Below are positions 16,590 to 23,753 of a stretch of 41,079 bases of DNA, in pieces. Each line of letters begins with the position of its first letter. Positions within the stretch are counted from its first letter, which is position 1. The position numbers were made by a program, and so were the translations under genes. Origin of the DNA: a virus; the IMG/VR virus record IMGVR_UViG_3300020202_000144, positions 1 through 41,079 of that record; one strand, given 5' to 3'. Under the pieces are notes generated by a model. That model was not told where the DNA came from and ran no database searches. It saw nothing but the letters and a program-made list of their open reading frames with translations.

Positions 16590-16966
16590 TCGGCTTCTCC
16601 TGGTAATCCGACTGGTTACCTAGATCGATAACCAGTGGTGCGAGGCCTGTGCGTCCGCGTGGCCTGTGAGCAAAGGCGGGGCAGGCTGGCGCTATGCCAG
16701 CTATTCAATGCAGCCTTTTCAGGGGCCTGCCCCGAATTGGTTTTTGGGGATCCAGTAGCGCGGGGCTAGAGGCCCGAGGTACCCCACCCCCAAAGGGGGG
16801 GGTGATCGGGCCCCGTGCCCCACCCGGCCTCACCTGAACTAGGCCGGCTTTGGGTTGGTGCTCGGGTGAAAAAGCCTTGCTTTTGGTTCTTTCCTAAGCA
16901 AGAACGCTTGCTTAAGCCCAGAATCGGCCTTCGCCCCAGGATGGCCTATGTCCTACAGGGTACCGG
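16590..16966. other. Noncoding, hairpin-rich gap between early and late genes
   Basis: About 377 bases with no convincing gene. From left: two TAACCAG/CTGGTTA heptamers (16612-16618, 16629-16635); a 10-base inverted repeat CGGGGCAGGC (16677-16686) / GCCTGCCCCG (16725-16734) enclosing a smaller CTGGC-GCTAT-GCCAG hairpin; a CACCCCC-AAA-GGGGGGG hairpin near 16784-16803; AAAAGC-CTT-GCTTTT (16870-16884); and TAAGCAAG-AACG-CTTGCTTA (16895-16914). It is a candidate packaging site, late promoter region or secondary origin. Confidence 0.6.
16868..16884 (-). terminator. Short terminator-like hairpin
   Basis: On the minus strand AAAAGC-AAG-GCTTTT is followed by one more T and C. It lies downstream of the last early gene (16967-17179) and could end early transcription. 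The stem is short and AT-rich, so this is tentative. Confidence 0.35.
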
Positions 16967-17179
16967 TTAGCTCGAGTGCGGCTCTTTTCGGGACGTCGCA
17001 CACGCGGCCGCTGGCGGAGCCAGTTTCGCCGGAGCCAGTTTCGCCGGAGCCGCCAACTCATCTCCGTTGACAATCCGCATGGCTCGAGCGAAGCAAGCTT
17101 CGTGATAAGGCCCTTCAATGCTCTCCGTTAACGGCTCTCTGCAGAACGAAAAGATGCAGAGTTTCAGTGGCTTAGCCAT
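16967..17179 (-). CDS. Small Cys-rich protein with tandem repeat (70 aa)
   Basis: A 70-residue protein with a possible zinc site CIFSFC ... HEAC in its first 32 residues and an Ala/Pro/Lys tail containing the repeat LAPAK. The repeat comes from an exact 15-base tandem duplication (17016-17030 and 17031-17045). It is the last gene before the noncoding gap. Function unknown. Confidence 0.55.
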   Translation of the reverse strand: MAKPLKLCIFSFCREPLTESIEGPYHEACFARAMRIVNGDELAAPAKLAPAKLAPPAAACATSRKEPHSS

Positions 17180-17204
17180 GCGTGGGTTCTCTGCTTTTGT
17201 CGCG

Positions 17205-17253
17205 CTTCGCGCCTTACCGCTCGCGCGACTCTCGTTGCCCGCAGGGCGCGAAG
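17205..17253 (-). other. Inverted repeat between HNH gene and next gene
   Basis: Nine-base perfect arms, CTTCGCGCC (17205-17213) and GGCGCGAAG (17245-17253), form a strong stem just after the HNH stop. No T-run follows, so it could be a terminator of another kind or an mRNA-stabilising hairpin. Confidence 0.4.
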
Positions 17254-17255
17254 AC

Positions 17256-17639
17256 TCAAACTAATCCGCTAGTTATGCCAAGCACCGGCCCAAAACCACA
17301 TGTACAGCGGCCACGCCTTGTCTTGGCTAGGTGGCAACTGCCACAAAGCAGCTGGAGCACGTCTGGATATCCAGAAGCGATAACCCAGCGGTAAAAACAC
17401 CGATTGGCACCACGCCTTGAGCCACGGGCTCGCCTGTGCGCGGCTCCAGAACCATCGATATGGTCTAGGCTCAACTTGTCTGGGTCCGGCTCGGAGCAGC
17501 AAACGCAGCGGCCACCATAACCAGCATAGACAGCGTCGCGGAGGCGCCTGGTACGCTCGGCGGCACCCCGAGCATCGCACGGCCGACACTTACCCTTGCT
17601 GGACCGATTACTCGCGCCACAGCGAGGACATGGCCGCAT
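17256..17639 (-). CDS. HNH endonuclease with zinc pairs (127 aa)
   Basis: A 127-residue protein. An N-terminal zinc pair (CPRCGASNRSSKGKCRPC) is followed by the HNH/treble-clef core: CVCCSEPDPDKLSLDHIDG, in which LDH carries the catalytic His, then LCGSCHLAKT, in which the last His/Cys pair completes the fold. It is a DNA nuclease, either free-standing homing type or a packaging cofactor as in other phages that carry HNH genes near terminase. It is about 2.8 kb upstream of terL. Small size and lack of a DNA-recognition domain beyond the zinc pair are typical of phage HNH proteins. Confidence 0.8.
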   Translation of the reverse strand: MRPCPRCGASNRSSKGKCRPCDARGAAERTRRLRDAVYAGYGGRCVCCSEPDPDKLSLDHIDGSGAAHRRARGSRRGANRCFYRWVIASGYPDVLQLLCGSCHLAKTRRGRCTCGFGPVLGITSGLV

Positions 17640-17724
17640 CTAGATTGCGGGCCGAGAGCACGTTGCTAGGTGTTTGCGCCGGCTATTGAAACGGTGGCGC
17701 CAGCCCGCGTGGATATGTGCAGAG

Positions 17725-17738
17725 GCCCTAACCAGGGC
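17725..17738 (-). other. Small hairpin downstream of HTH gene
   Basis: GCCCT-AACC-AGGGC lies in the 119-base gap between the HTH gene and the HNH gene and contains one TAACCAG heptamer. It might end or process the upstream transcript. Confidence 0.3.
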
Positions 17739-17758
17739 AGGGCGGGTTACACAATGCG

Positions 17759-18217
17759 TTAGTACGCTTCGGCCCGGCGCCTAAGTCTGCGTAATAGCTC
17801 GCGCACAGTTGACAGAGGCTTGCCATATTCAGCGGCAAGGCGGCCCAGTGATTTGTTATCCCTGTAGAAACCGTAATAGAACGCAAGTTGTAGCTCGCTC
17901 ATCTCGGTGCTATGGCGAGCCACGTAGCGCTCGAGCTGCTCCAGGAGCTCCGGCCTACGCTCTTTCCTGGCTACAGGCACCCGCTTAGGTTCCTCGTCAT
18001 CGTGCCAGAGACCTCCGCCCCAGATACTGTCGCGATAGGCCTGGATCTTGGTTTGGAAGGCACCAGCCGACTTGGGCCCATAACCAGGAGATAGGCCACC
18101 GTCGGCCATCCTGTCGTGCCAGGGCGGATAGTAAATCCAGAGATCATCGGAGTAGGCTTCACCCTCGAGCTCATCAAAGAGCTCCTCGGCGCTATAGCCA
18201 CTCCGACCTGGCCTCAC
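17759..18217 (-). CDS. HTH protein, sigma-region-4-like; possible late regulator (152 aa)
   Basis: A 152-residue protein. The C-terminal 55 residues read as a sigma-70 region 4 type helix-turn-helix: ELQLAFYYGFYRDNKSLGRL, then AAEYGKPLSTVRELLRRLRR, with conserved hydrophobic spacing. The N-terminal part is acidic and aromatic and not recognised. Such proteins in phages often switch on late genes (as ArpU/RinA-like regulators do), and its place at the end of the early module fits that. The start is GTG with a GTGA overlap on the upstream gene. Confidence 0.65.
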   Translation of the reverse strand: MRPGRSGYSAEELFDELEGEAYSDDLWIYYPPWHDRMADGGLSPGYGPKSAGAFQTKIQAYRDSIWGGGLWHDDEEPKRVPVARKERRPELLEQLERYVARHSTEMSELQLAFYYGFYRDNKSLGRLAAEYGKPLSTVRELLRRLRRRAEAY

Positions 18218-18444
18218 CAGCCGTTGCCCGTGCCCTCGGTAGCCCGCGACACCTTAAGCCGGTACAGAGGCTTGCGGTTCTCTTCCGTGGCGTCAGGATT
18301 CTCAAACAGCTGGATGCGATCGCCGGGATTGAGCGTGATAGGCTCCTTAACCTGACCAGAGAAACCAGCCCCACGGTTCTTCCACAGGCCAGCCAGATCC
18401 TCCATGCTGCCACGCTTCGCCGTCGTATTGCCCTTGGTATTCAT
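18214..18444 (-). CDS. Hypothetical protein (76 aa)
   Basis: A 76-residue protein with a beta-rich middle (PITLNPGDRIQLFEN) and a polar N-terminus. A strong AGGGGGAG ribosome-binding site lies very close to the ATG at 18444. It overlaps the HTH gene by GTGA. Phages carry similarly sized proteins of unknown role in replication clusters; I do not recognise a family. Confidence 0.65.
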   Translation of the reverse strand: MNTKGNTTAKRGSMEDLAGLWKNRGAGFSGQVKEPITLNPGDRIQLFENPDATEENRKPLYRLKVSRATEGTGNGW

Positions 18445-18460
18445 CTCTCCCCCTTGCCTT

Positions 18461-18811
18461 TTACTTCGGGTTCCACTCCCACTTCACAGAGCACGCCTCG
18501 ACACTATCGCCGTGAGCTCGCTCGGTAACCAGTCCGCGATACTCAATTCCCCTGGCCCCTGGCATATAGGCCATCAGGGCGTGGCCGCCGTACAGCTCGG
18601 CCGAGCGGAGTAGCTCGTTCCACTCTTCCCGGCTAATGGCACCCTTGCGCTTGCACTGCACCATTAGGATTCGAGGGCTGTGCTCACGCACGGCCAGTAT
18701 ATCCACGATGCCCTTGGAGCCGCCCGAGCGCACGGCATAGTATCCATGCCGCTGGATGTCAGCCTTGACCCGGTTCTCGAAGGCGTAGCCTTGCTGGTAC
18801 CTAGTGGTCAT
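18461..18811 (-). CDS. Holliday-junction resolvase-like nuclease (116 aa)
   Basis: A 116-residue protein with the Hjc-type nuclease core: an N-terminal helix containing a Glu (YAFENRVKADIQ), then RSGGSKGIVDILAV with the catalytic Asp, and MVQCKRKG, giving the E ... D ... QxK pattern of archaeal-type Hjc/RecU-like PD-(D/E)XK resolvases. It likely cleaves branched DNA before packaging. I start at ATG 18811, which overlaps the upstream gene by 11 bases. It is one of two such nucleases in this module. Confidence 0.75.
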   Translation of the reverse strand: MTTRYQQGYAFENRVKADIQRHGYYAVRSGGSKGIVDILAVREHSPRILMVQCKRKGAISREEWNELLRSAELYGGHALMAYMPGARGIEYRGLVTERAHGDSVEACSVKWEWNPK

Positions 18812-19076
18812 CGCCGATCTTGACAAGGCCGTGCCGAACGGCGGTTACCACGGTTTCAAACTGCACGCGAAGACGCTCGTTATCCCTTCGCAGCAGCTCG
18901 TTTACCTCCACCAGCCTCTCGTAACACTCTGGCTTCTCGTCGTTACAACAGCATCTCTGCGTGGATTTTGGGATACTAGCCAGGCGCATAGCGCTGTTCT
19001 TCTTGTAGAGTTCGTCCTCAAGTTCTCTGATACGCGCCCAGAGGAATTCGACTTCGAAAACAACCTTCTTAGGCAC
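18801..19076 (-). CDS. Coiled-coil protein (91 aa)
   Basis: A 91-residue helical protein: two heptad segments (EVEFLWARIRELEDELYKK and ERLVEVNELLRRDNERLRV) separated by a CCC...C cluster that might bind metal. The start is GTG at 19076, just inside the end of the upstream gene; the longer frame would overlap it heavily. Function unknown. Confidence 0.55.
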   Translation of the reverse strand: MPKKVVFEVEFLWARIRELEDELYKKNSAMRLASIPKSTQRCCCNDEKPECYERLVEVNELLRRDNERLRVQFETVVTAVRHGLVKIGDDH

Positions 19077-19380
19077 ACCAGCACCCGCGACACGACACAG
19101 ACAAGGCCTTGCCATACAGAGCATCATGGGCTATTGCCCATGCGTCGGAAGTAAGCATAAACGGATGGGTGTTTCTGTCTCTGTGCCACCCAACGAGAGC
19201 ATTCATACAATCCTTATAGCTCGGCCCATCGTTCCAGCCGTACCAAACTGCGTTTGCGCAATACGAGCGCGTGGATCCGTCGTCCCTGATGGCCAGGACG
19301 GCCTCTTCCAGCCTGGCAAGGCCTGGCTCGATGGACTTCATTTGCTCCCAGGTCAGACTGTCGTCCATATCAGCCTCCAT
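19069..19380 (-). CDS. Hypothetical protein (103 aa)
   Basis: A 103-residue protein with several Trp, Cys and His residues (YCANAVWYGWNDG; GWHRDRNTHPF) and a Cys-rich end (CRGCWCA). No family recognised. The ATG at 19380 abuts the stop of the previous gene at 19381. A second ATG lies four codons later. Confidence 0.6.
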   Translation of the reverse strand: MEADMDDSLTWEQMKSIEPGLARLEEAVLAIRDDGSTRSYCANAVWYGWNDGPSYKDCMNALVGWHRDRNTHPFMLTSDAWAIAHDALYGKALSVSCRGCWCA

Positions 19381-19626
19381 TTATCCAACTTCCGGATAAG
19401 CATCACGGAACGTCAGCGACGTGCCGTCATTGTTGACAAAAACGCCCATCCATTCCCCGGCGAAGTCACCCACCACGTAGTAATCAATCCTGCCAGTGCC
19501 AAGGATAGGCTCCAGATCTGTACTCCACTGCCTTACGTCGCCTCTGTAAGAGGCCTCGGACCTGTCAGGCCCAATGCTCTCATTGGGTAGCAGGCGGAGG
19601 CCTTTGCGAGCGCGCAATTCCCTCAC
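19381..19626 (-). CDS. Hypothetical protein (81 aa)
   Basis: An 81-residue protein with a beta-rich C-terminal half (IDYYVVGDFAGEWMGVFVNN). It starts at GTG 19626 with a GTGA overlap on the upstream stop. Unrecognised. Confidence 0.55.
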   Translation of the reverse strand: MRELRARKGLRLLPNESIGPDRSEASYRGDVRQWSTDLEPILGTGRIDYYVVGDFAGEWMGVFVNNDGTSLTFRDAYPEVG

Positions 19627-19793
19627 TGGAGTTGCTCCCTGGCCACCGAGCGAACCTCGAGAAAGAGCTCGCAGCCGTTGGCCGTTGCCTCGAGCTTGTC
19701 AAACAGAGCATAGGCCCGCTCCTCGTCCTCGCCTTCGTACAGCGTGGCAGCGGCGCCGGTGTTGTCCGTGACCGTGACGGCGTAAAAGCGCAT
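19623..19793 (-). CDS. Hypothetical small protein (56 aa)
   Basis: A 56-residue acidic alpha/beta protein (FYAVTVTDNTG ... ERAYALFDKLEA). The ATG at 19793 overlaps the stop of the upstream membrane peptide as TAATG, so that start is preferred over an upstream one. Unrecognised. Confidence 0.6.
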   Translation of the reverse strand: MRFYAVTVTDNTGAAATLYEGEDEERAYALFDKLEATANGCELFLEVRSVAREQLQ

Positions 19794-19888
19794 TAATGCC
19801 GCCACCTGTCCTCGCCAAAGAGGAGCCAGAGCATCGCGATGAGGCCCAGGGCAAGCGCCGCCTGGTAACCGAGCTCAGCCCAGCTCAA
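19793..19888 (-). CDS. Micro-membrane protein, TTG start (31 aa)
   Basis: A 31-codon frame beginning with TTG that overlaps the MazG stop as TTGA and ends in TAATG at the next gene. Residues 8-22 form one hydrophobic span (AALALGLIAMLWLLF) followed by a charged tail GEDRWRH. The tight junctions on both sides support it as a real single-span membrane peptide. Confidence 0.5.
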   Translation of the reverse strand: MSWAELGYQAALALGLIAMLWLLFGEDRWRH

Positions 19889-20208
19889 AGGCGACTCCGG
19901 CTGGCCTCGTCGCTGTAACCCTCAGGGTAGCGCCTGGCGAGCTTGTCCAGATTCATCTGAGCCACCTCTTCAAGCGTGAGCCCAGCTCGGTGGGCGATCG
20001 TGGCGATATGCCAGAGCACGTCACCAAGCTCAAGCGCCAGCTTGGTGCGGTCGAACTCATGGCCGTGGTAAACATACTTCTTGATGACCTCGGTGGCCTC
20101 ACCGGCCTCCCCGATGAGTCCAAGGGCGAGATAGGGCAGGGCATCGCGACGCTCGCCAAGCGTCCGCAGAGCTCCAGACTGGTAATCGAGCAACGTCATA
20201 TGCGTCAT
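19885..20208 (-). CDS. MazG-like nucleotide pyrophosphohydrolase (107 aa)
   Basis: A 107-residue protein with the MazG/all-alpha NTP pyrophosphohydrolase pattern: GLIGEAGEATEVIKK supplies the first Glu pair (EAGE) and LALELGDVLWHIATIAHRAG supplies the E..D metal-binding helix; the end reads NLDKLARRYPEG. It hydrolyses nucleoside triphosphates and may adjust dNTP or alarmone pools during infection. The ATG at 20208 makes an ATGA overlap with the preceding gene. Confidence 0.8.
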   Translation of the reverse strand: MTHMTLLDYQSGALRTLGERRDALPYLALGLIGEAGEATEVIKKYVYHGHEFDRTKLALELGDVLWHIATIAHRAGLTLEEVAQMNLDKLARRYPEGYSDEASRSRL

Positions 20209-20405
20209 GGCTTCTCCCCCTGCGCAGAGCACATCCGTTCGGCGAGGCCAAGGCCACGCTCCAGGTCCAAGGCCATCTCGAGCGCATGGCGCAGGACATC
20301 GTCAACCACGCCCGGGCTGTCGCCGTAGTAGGCGGCCTCGAGTACGTTCCGAAGCGCTACCGCTTGGCCTTTGGCCGCTAGGACCAGCCTCTGTGCCGTG
20401 GACAC
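20205..20405 (-). CDS. Hypothetical helical protein (66 aa)
   Basis: A 66-residue helical protein starting at GTG 20405. There is no Shine-Dalgarno sequence; a candidate promoter with operator lies immediately upstream and would give a leaderless mRNA. It is co-translated with mazG-like (ATGA). Role unknown. Confidence 0.6.
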   Translation of the reverse strand: MSTAQRLVLAAKGQAVALRNVLEAAYYGDSPGVVDDVLRHALEMALDLERGLGLAERMCSAQGEKP

Positions 20406-20411
20406 GGACAG

Positions 20412-20441
20412 AAGCTAGCAGTTAACCGGCATGCCAGTCAA
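20412..20441 (-). promoter_or_regulatory. Candidate operator-promoter, second early unit
   Basis: On the minus strand TTGACT (20441-20436), 18 bases, and a weak TAGCTT (20417-20412). The spacer starts with GGCATGCC, inside the near palindrome GTTGACTGGCATGCCGGTTAAC (18 of 22 positions symmetric). The GTG start at 20405 is 7 bases past the -10 box. The same layout occurs at 25.87 and 26.44 kb. Confidence 0.5.
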
Positions 20442-20485
20442 CTACATTCTACGCCTTCCCGGGCGGAGAATGCGGGAGCATTTCG

Positions 20486-20815
20486 CTATGCTGTCGCTCG
20501 AGCGCTGCTCTTCAGCAGATGCTCGGTGCCTGTGCGAGCCCTATCGATGGCTCGGGTGAAGGCTACCCAGTCTGTATTATCGACGGTGCCGATCTGCCAC
20601 TCACCGTCGATCATCCTGTCCATGTTGTCTAGCTTGGCGTGCAGATACGCCGCAGCACATGCCAGCTCGTCGCCAGACATGTCCCACGCCCGGAGCATCC
20701 GGTGACAGGCCGTGAGCAGCTCGGCGTTTGCCGAGCGGAGCTCCGATGCCAGCTCACGGCCATCAGAAACCTGTTTCTTAAGCCTCTTACAGAGGAACAT
20801 GATAGGTCCGAGCAT
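20486..20815 (-). CDS. Hypothetical helical protein (109 aa)
   Basis: A 109-residue helical protein (VSDGRELASELRSANAELL; AAAYLHAKLDNMDRM). It is followed by an 80-base gap containing the candidate promoter and preceded by a hairpin after the helicase gene. No family recognised; no signal or membrane segment. Confidence 0.55.
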   Translation of the reverse strand: MLGPIMFLCKRLKKQVSDGRELASELRSANAELLTACHRMLRAWDMSGDELACAAAYLHAKLDNMDRMIDGEWQIGTVDNTDWVAFTRAIDRARTGTEHLLKSSARATA

Positions 20816-20866
20816 ACGAATCTCCCCTCTGCCACACCGCCAGTTCCCTACCCTGGCGAATGCAAC

Positions 20867-20886
20867 GCCCCCTCACCAATGGGGGC
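20867..20886 (-). terminator. Hairpin at the helicase stop
   Basis: GCCCCC-TCACCAAT-GGGGGC, a perfect 6-base stem with an 8-base loop, reaches the helicase stop codon. No T-run follows. It may mark a partial end of the first early transcript before the second operator-promoter. Confidence 0.45.
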
Positions 20887-21854
20887 TACCTAAGAGCCCA
20901 ATAAGGCAACTCGGATGCCGCGATACGCTCGAACTTGTCCCCTGCGGCCCGCCCCAGGACGTACCCAGATTCGTAGCGTCCAAGTGAAACGTTGTATCTC
21001 AGGAGGCCCGTATACTGTGTCACCGAGCCATCCATACGGTTCTTAGGCGTCGTTATATAAGTTAGCACGGTGTTAGATGGCGCGCCACTCTTCCCGTTGC
21101 CCCGCGAAATCATAATCACCCGTGTCGCCACTTTCACGATATCGGAGCTACCCATAAAATCTTCGATATCCGGGACGATACTCCGGTCTTGGCGATCACG
21201 CTTACGCAAATGAGCAACCAAGATGATCGGTTTACCTAGCCCAATGGACAGGTCGCGGATGCGCTTAACGATGGCCTTATAACCACGGTTCTCGTTATCG
21301 TCGTGGGTATCGACGTAGTGCAAGTGATCCAGGATGATGAGATCCGTCTGATCCTGGATAGCCCGGATAGCCCTGTCCAGGTGAGACAGGCCGAACTCGC
21401 CACCCTCGAGGTAGAACGTACTCAAGCTGGCAAACTCTGTTCGGAGCCGATCCTCGACGTCGAGGCCAGCGAATTCCCAGTCCAACTCACCGCGATACCA
21501 CGCCTGGTAAGAAAGCTTTGCGGGCACCTCGCGGCCGGTAACCAGAAAGGCATCGACGAGCGCACGGTATTTAAGACGCCGCTCGATCTCTTTCGGTTCG
21601 GCCTCGAGAGCGAAGTAATGCACGCGCTTTCCGGCCAGAAAATTGGCCTGTGCGATACTGGCCGCTAGCGCCGTTTTACCTACGCCAGTGCGGGCGCCGA
21701 CTAGAATCAAGTCGTTAGGCAAAATCCCGCCTAGTGCATCGTCCAGGTAGCCAATCCCATACCGCAACTCTTTTCGGAGAGCCAGCTTGCGCTCATGCTC
21801 CTCGTTGATAAGCCGCTGCGAGGAGCTGGCGAAGTTGAGGCCAAAGTCGATCAC
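20886..21854 (-). CDS. DnaB-like replicative helicase (322 aa)
   Basis: A 322-residue RecA-fold ATPase. Walker A is at residues 53-61 (GARTGVGKT), followed by LAASIAQANFLAGKRVHYFALEAE and Walker B LIILDHLHYVD; a motif with KPIILVAHLRK is the usual DnaB/RadA sensor. It lacks the N-terminal DnaB collar domain, as in several phage helicases. It unwinds the phage fork with the neighbouring prim-pol. The start is GTG at 21854, overlapping the upstream TGA; the longer frame lies within the primase gene. Confidence 0.82.
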   Translation of the reverse strand: MIDFGLNFASSSQRLINEEHERKLALRKELRYGIGYLDDALGGILPNDLILVGARTGVGKTALAASIAQANFLAGKRVHYFALEAEPKEIERRLKYRALVDAFLVTGREVPAKLSYQAWYRGELDWEFAGLDVEDRLRTEFASLSTFYLEGGEFGLSHLDRAIRAIQDQTDLIILDHLHYVDTHDDNENRGYKAIVKRIRDLSIGLGKPIILVAHLRKRDRQDRSIVPDIEDFMGSSDIVKVATRVIMISRGNGKSGAPSNTVLTYITTPKNRMDGSVTQYTGLLRYNVSLGRYESGYVLGRAAGDKFERIAASELPYWALR

Positions 21855-22717
21855 TGGCCGACCTCGGCGAGCTCGGGAAAGACTTCCTTGAGCACCTCTG
21901 CGCAGCGCCGGGGGCTGTTGCCAAACCACCTGAGCCACTGGTACAGGCTCGGCCCACCACGGCTCAGGCTGCCAATCCTCCCCTGGTTATCGATCCAGCA
22001 ACTGCTACACCGGCCGTTGACGTACACGTTTTGGTTACCGCGTGTCGTAGGACGGAGTTCGTAACGCTCTCCGTTGACGGCCGGGTGGCCGCTCAGCCGC
22101 CGCAGCCCCTTGGCACAGTCCAGGCGAAACACGGCCTCCCAAAAGCCGTCTGAGGCGTAGGTCTCGACCTGCATTGTGGGTCTCGGACCCATGCTTAGAC
22201 CATCGGCGTTTAGCGGGTAGGCTTGAGCGATTTCGTGTTCCCGATAACCAACATCCCAAAACCAGACAACTTTAACCAGGAAGGGATCGGCCGGATCTTT
22301 CTGGTGCAGGTAGCCGGGGACTCGCATGATGCGGCAGACGTCTCGAGCTCGCTCGTCCGCGCCGTAGAACGGCACGAGCCGATGTCGCACGATGTCGTCC
22401 CACGACTCCGGTGTGGCATCCTTGGCCTTCCAGTAGGCGTGGTAGCCGTTCTTAGTCTCTATAACCAGTGTGGGAGCGAGCGGAGATCGCTGAAGCCTAG
22501 CCATCTGCTCCTCCTTGCTGCCACTGTCGATATCGACGTACCAGGCCAGGATCCGATCCAGGTTCTCGCGGCGCCTAGCGCCGTGGAACAGGTTCACGGC
22601 CCAATAGATGCCAAAGCCTTGGCGGTTCATTTCTCCCGCCTTGACCGGATCGATATCCAGACATGATGGGTTGCTCAGCCGATCATAGTCGTGGATTGCG
22701 TACCAGGTGTTCCACAC
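21851..22717 (-). CDS. Primase-polymerase (archaeo-eukaryotic primase fold, 288 aa)
   Basis: A 288-residue protein with prim-pol motifs: catalytic aspartates at residues 62 and 64 in YVDIDSG, a His motif in ETKNGYHAYW (87-96), and RIMRVPGYLHQK (about 129-140) corresponding to the third motif of plasmid and phage RepB-like primases. A Cys pair CSSC and aromatic C-terminal region (YQWLRWFG) may bind DNA. It should synthesise primers for replication with the helicase directly downstream. A CTGGTTA heptamer overlaps the start. Confidence 0.78.
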   Translation of the reverse strand: MWNTWYAIHDYDRLSNPSCLDIDPVKAGEMNRQGFGIYWAVNLFHGARRRENLDRILAWYVDIDSGSKEEQMARLQRSPLAPTLVIETKNGYHAYWKAKDATPESWDDIVRHRLVPFYGADERARDVCRIMRVPGYLHQKDPADPFLVKVVWFWDVGYREHEIAQAYPLNADGLSMGPRPTMQVETYASDGFWEAVFRLDCAKGLRRLSGHPAVNGERYELRPTTRGNQNVYVNGRCSSCWIDNQGRIGSLSRGGPSLYQWLRWFGNSPRRCAEVLKEVFPELAEVGQ

Positions 22718-22720
22718 TGG

Positions 22721-23470
22721 TTATCGACCTGGCTTACTCTCTTCACTGGTAACAGGGCGAGGCCACGCATTCTTAGCATTAAGCTCTTTGATGGCCTCGT
22801 CGAGCTCGTCTGGCTTGTCTACCTGGGCGGCGCCCAGGGCCCGGTCGAAGTTATCCGGGCGCCAGTTCGTATCGCCGTTGAACCACCTTGCCGTCTCGGC
22901 CCTCTCGCGGCTTTCCTTGGCGTACTGCCGGAGCACGGCCTCACACTCGGCCTCGGTGATGCCATCGTGGAGCAGCGAGGCAATGCGCATGAGCCGTTTC
23001 TCGGTGGCCACAAGGGAAGACGTTACTCCCAGGGCGTCGCGCCTGAGCTCGTCCTGGAGCCGCCACAGTCGCTCGCATGGCTCTCGGTAGCGCTCTACCA
23101 GCCGACGCTTCGACTGATACTTACGCTTCAAATTTTGCGTAGATCTCTTAGATCTTTTAGCTAAGCCATGGCTAAAAGCGCCTCGTGGTTCGCTAACGCT
23201 TGTATAGCACGTTTTTGACCCGCTTTCAAGAGAAAAGCGACGTGCCAGTTTAATATTTTCAGAAGCCAAGTAAACACAGCCGTCTAGCAGCTCCTGAGTG
23301 GCCTCCTCCAGCCAGTCCATCCCCTCCCTGGCGACGTCTAAGTGTCCGTACTGCTTACGGCCATGGCGCATTCGCTCGGCAATTCGCTCCAGAACGAGGC
23401 GCTCATCCTCGTTCATGTCTCGGACGTCCATCCATCCAGCGCCCCCCGAGAGGATGTGGCTATCGCTCAT
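22721..23470 (-). CDS. Replication protein: N-terminal MazG/diphosphohydrolase-like segment and phage replisome-organiser C-terminus (249 aa)
   Basis: A 249-residue protein in two parts. Residues 20-70 (ERMRHGRKQYGHLDVAREG, then EEATQELLDGCVYLA) resemble phage dATP/dGTP pyrophosphohydrolase or MazG-like helices. Residues about 150-235 (CEAVLRQYAKESRERAET, then WFNGDTNWRPDNFDRAL) resemble the C-terminal domain of phage replication initiation proteins. Between them is a Ser/Lys/Arg-rich linker encoded by an unusually AT-rich stretch with repeats, a candidate origin. It lies just upstream of primase and helicase. Confidence 0.6.
   Translation of the reverse strand: MSDSHILSGGAGWMDVRDMNEDERLVLERIAERMRHGRKQYGHLDVAREGMDWLEEATQELLDGCVYLASENIKLARRFSLESGSKTCYTSVSEPRGAFSHGLAKRSKRSTQNLKRKYQSKRRLVERYREPCERLWRLQDELRRDALGVTSSLVATEKRLMRIASLLHDGITEAECEAVLRQYAKESRERAETARWFNGDTNWRPDNFDRALGAAQVDKPDELDEAIKELNAKNAWPRPVTSEESKPGR
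23101..23275. other. Candidate replication origin inside the replication gene
   Basis: An AT-rich island in GC-rich surroundings. It has three copies of ACGCTT (near 23105, 23123, 23195), a palindrome CTTTTAGC-(9 bases)-GCTAAAAG (23154-23178), a repeated AGATCT (near 23141 and 23150), and an AT-rich patch (TTTAATATTTTC near 23249). Origins within the initiator gene are known from lambda-like phages. Confidence 0.45.
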
Positions 23471-23753
23471 TCTGGCCCCCGGAGGTAATCTGGCGGGCCA
23501 ACCTGCGCCGATTTACCAAACCGGCCTGTTTCGACTTACGACGGTTTGCAAGTGTCCGTAACTCCACGAGCCGATCTTGGCGAGCGGCCATACTGTGGGG
23601 CCATAGCGGGCAACCGGTGTCGGCGCAGCGCTTGGCCTCCTCGAAATCTCCGCCCATGCACTCGATGCAATTCATTTGGATGGCGGCGTCTACATCCCCG
23701 GCCAGGCGCTTGCGCTCGATAGTTCGAAACTTCGCTCGGATTGCCTCACGCAT
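23460..23753 (-). CDS. Zinc-binding phage protein with CPLWPH motif (97 aa)
   Basis: A 97-residue basic protein with four Cys (CIECMGG, then CADTGCPLWPH), a pattern that recurs in small phage proteins of unknown function and probably binds one zinc. The tail is Arg/Lys rich, suggesting nucleic-acid contact. It overlaps the nuclease gene upstream by 8 bases and the replication gene by 11 bases. Function unknown. Confidence 0.65.
   Translation of the reverse strand: MREAIRAKFRTIERKRLAGDVDAAIQMNCIECMGGDFEEAKRCADTGCPLWPHSMAARQDRLVELRTLANRRKSKQAGLVNRRRLARQITSGGQNER

Noticed and set aside
16868-16914. Two adjacent hairpins as a firm terminator pair
   Set aside because: Only one has a short T-run and both stems are AT-rich or lack a tail; listed only as tentative.
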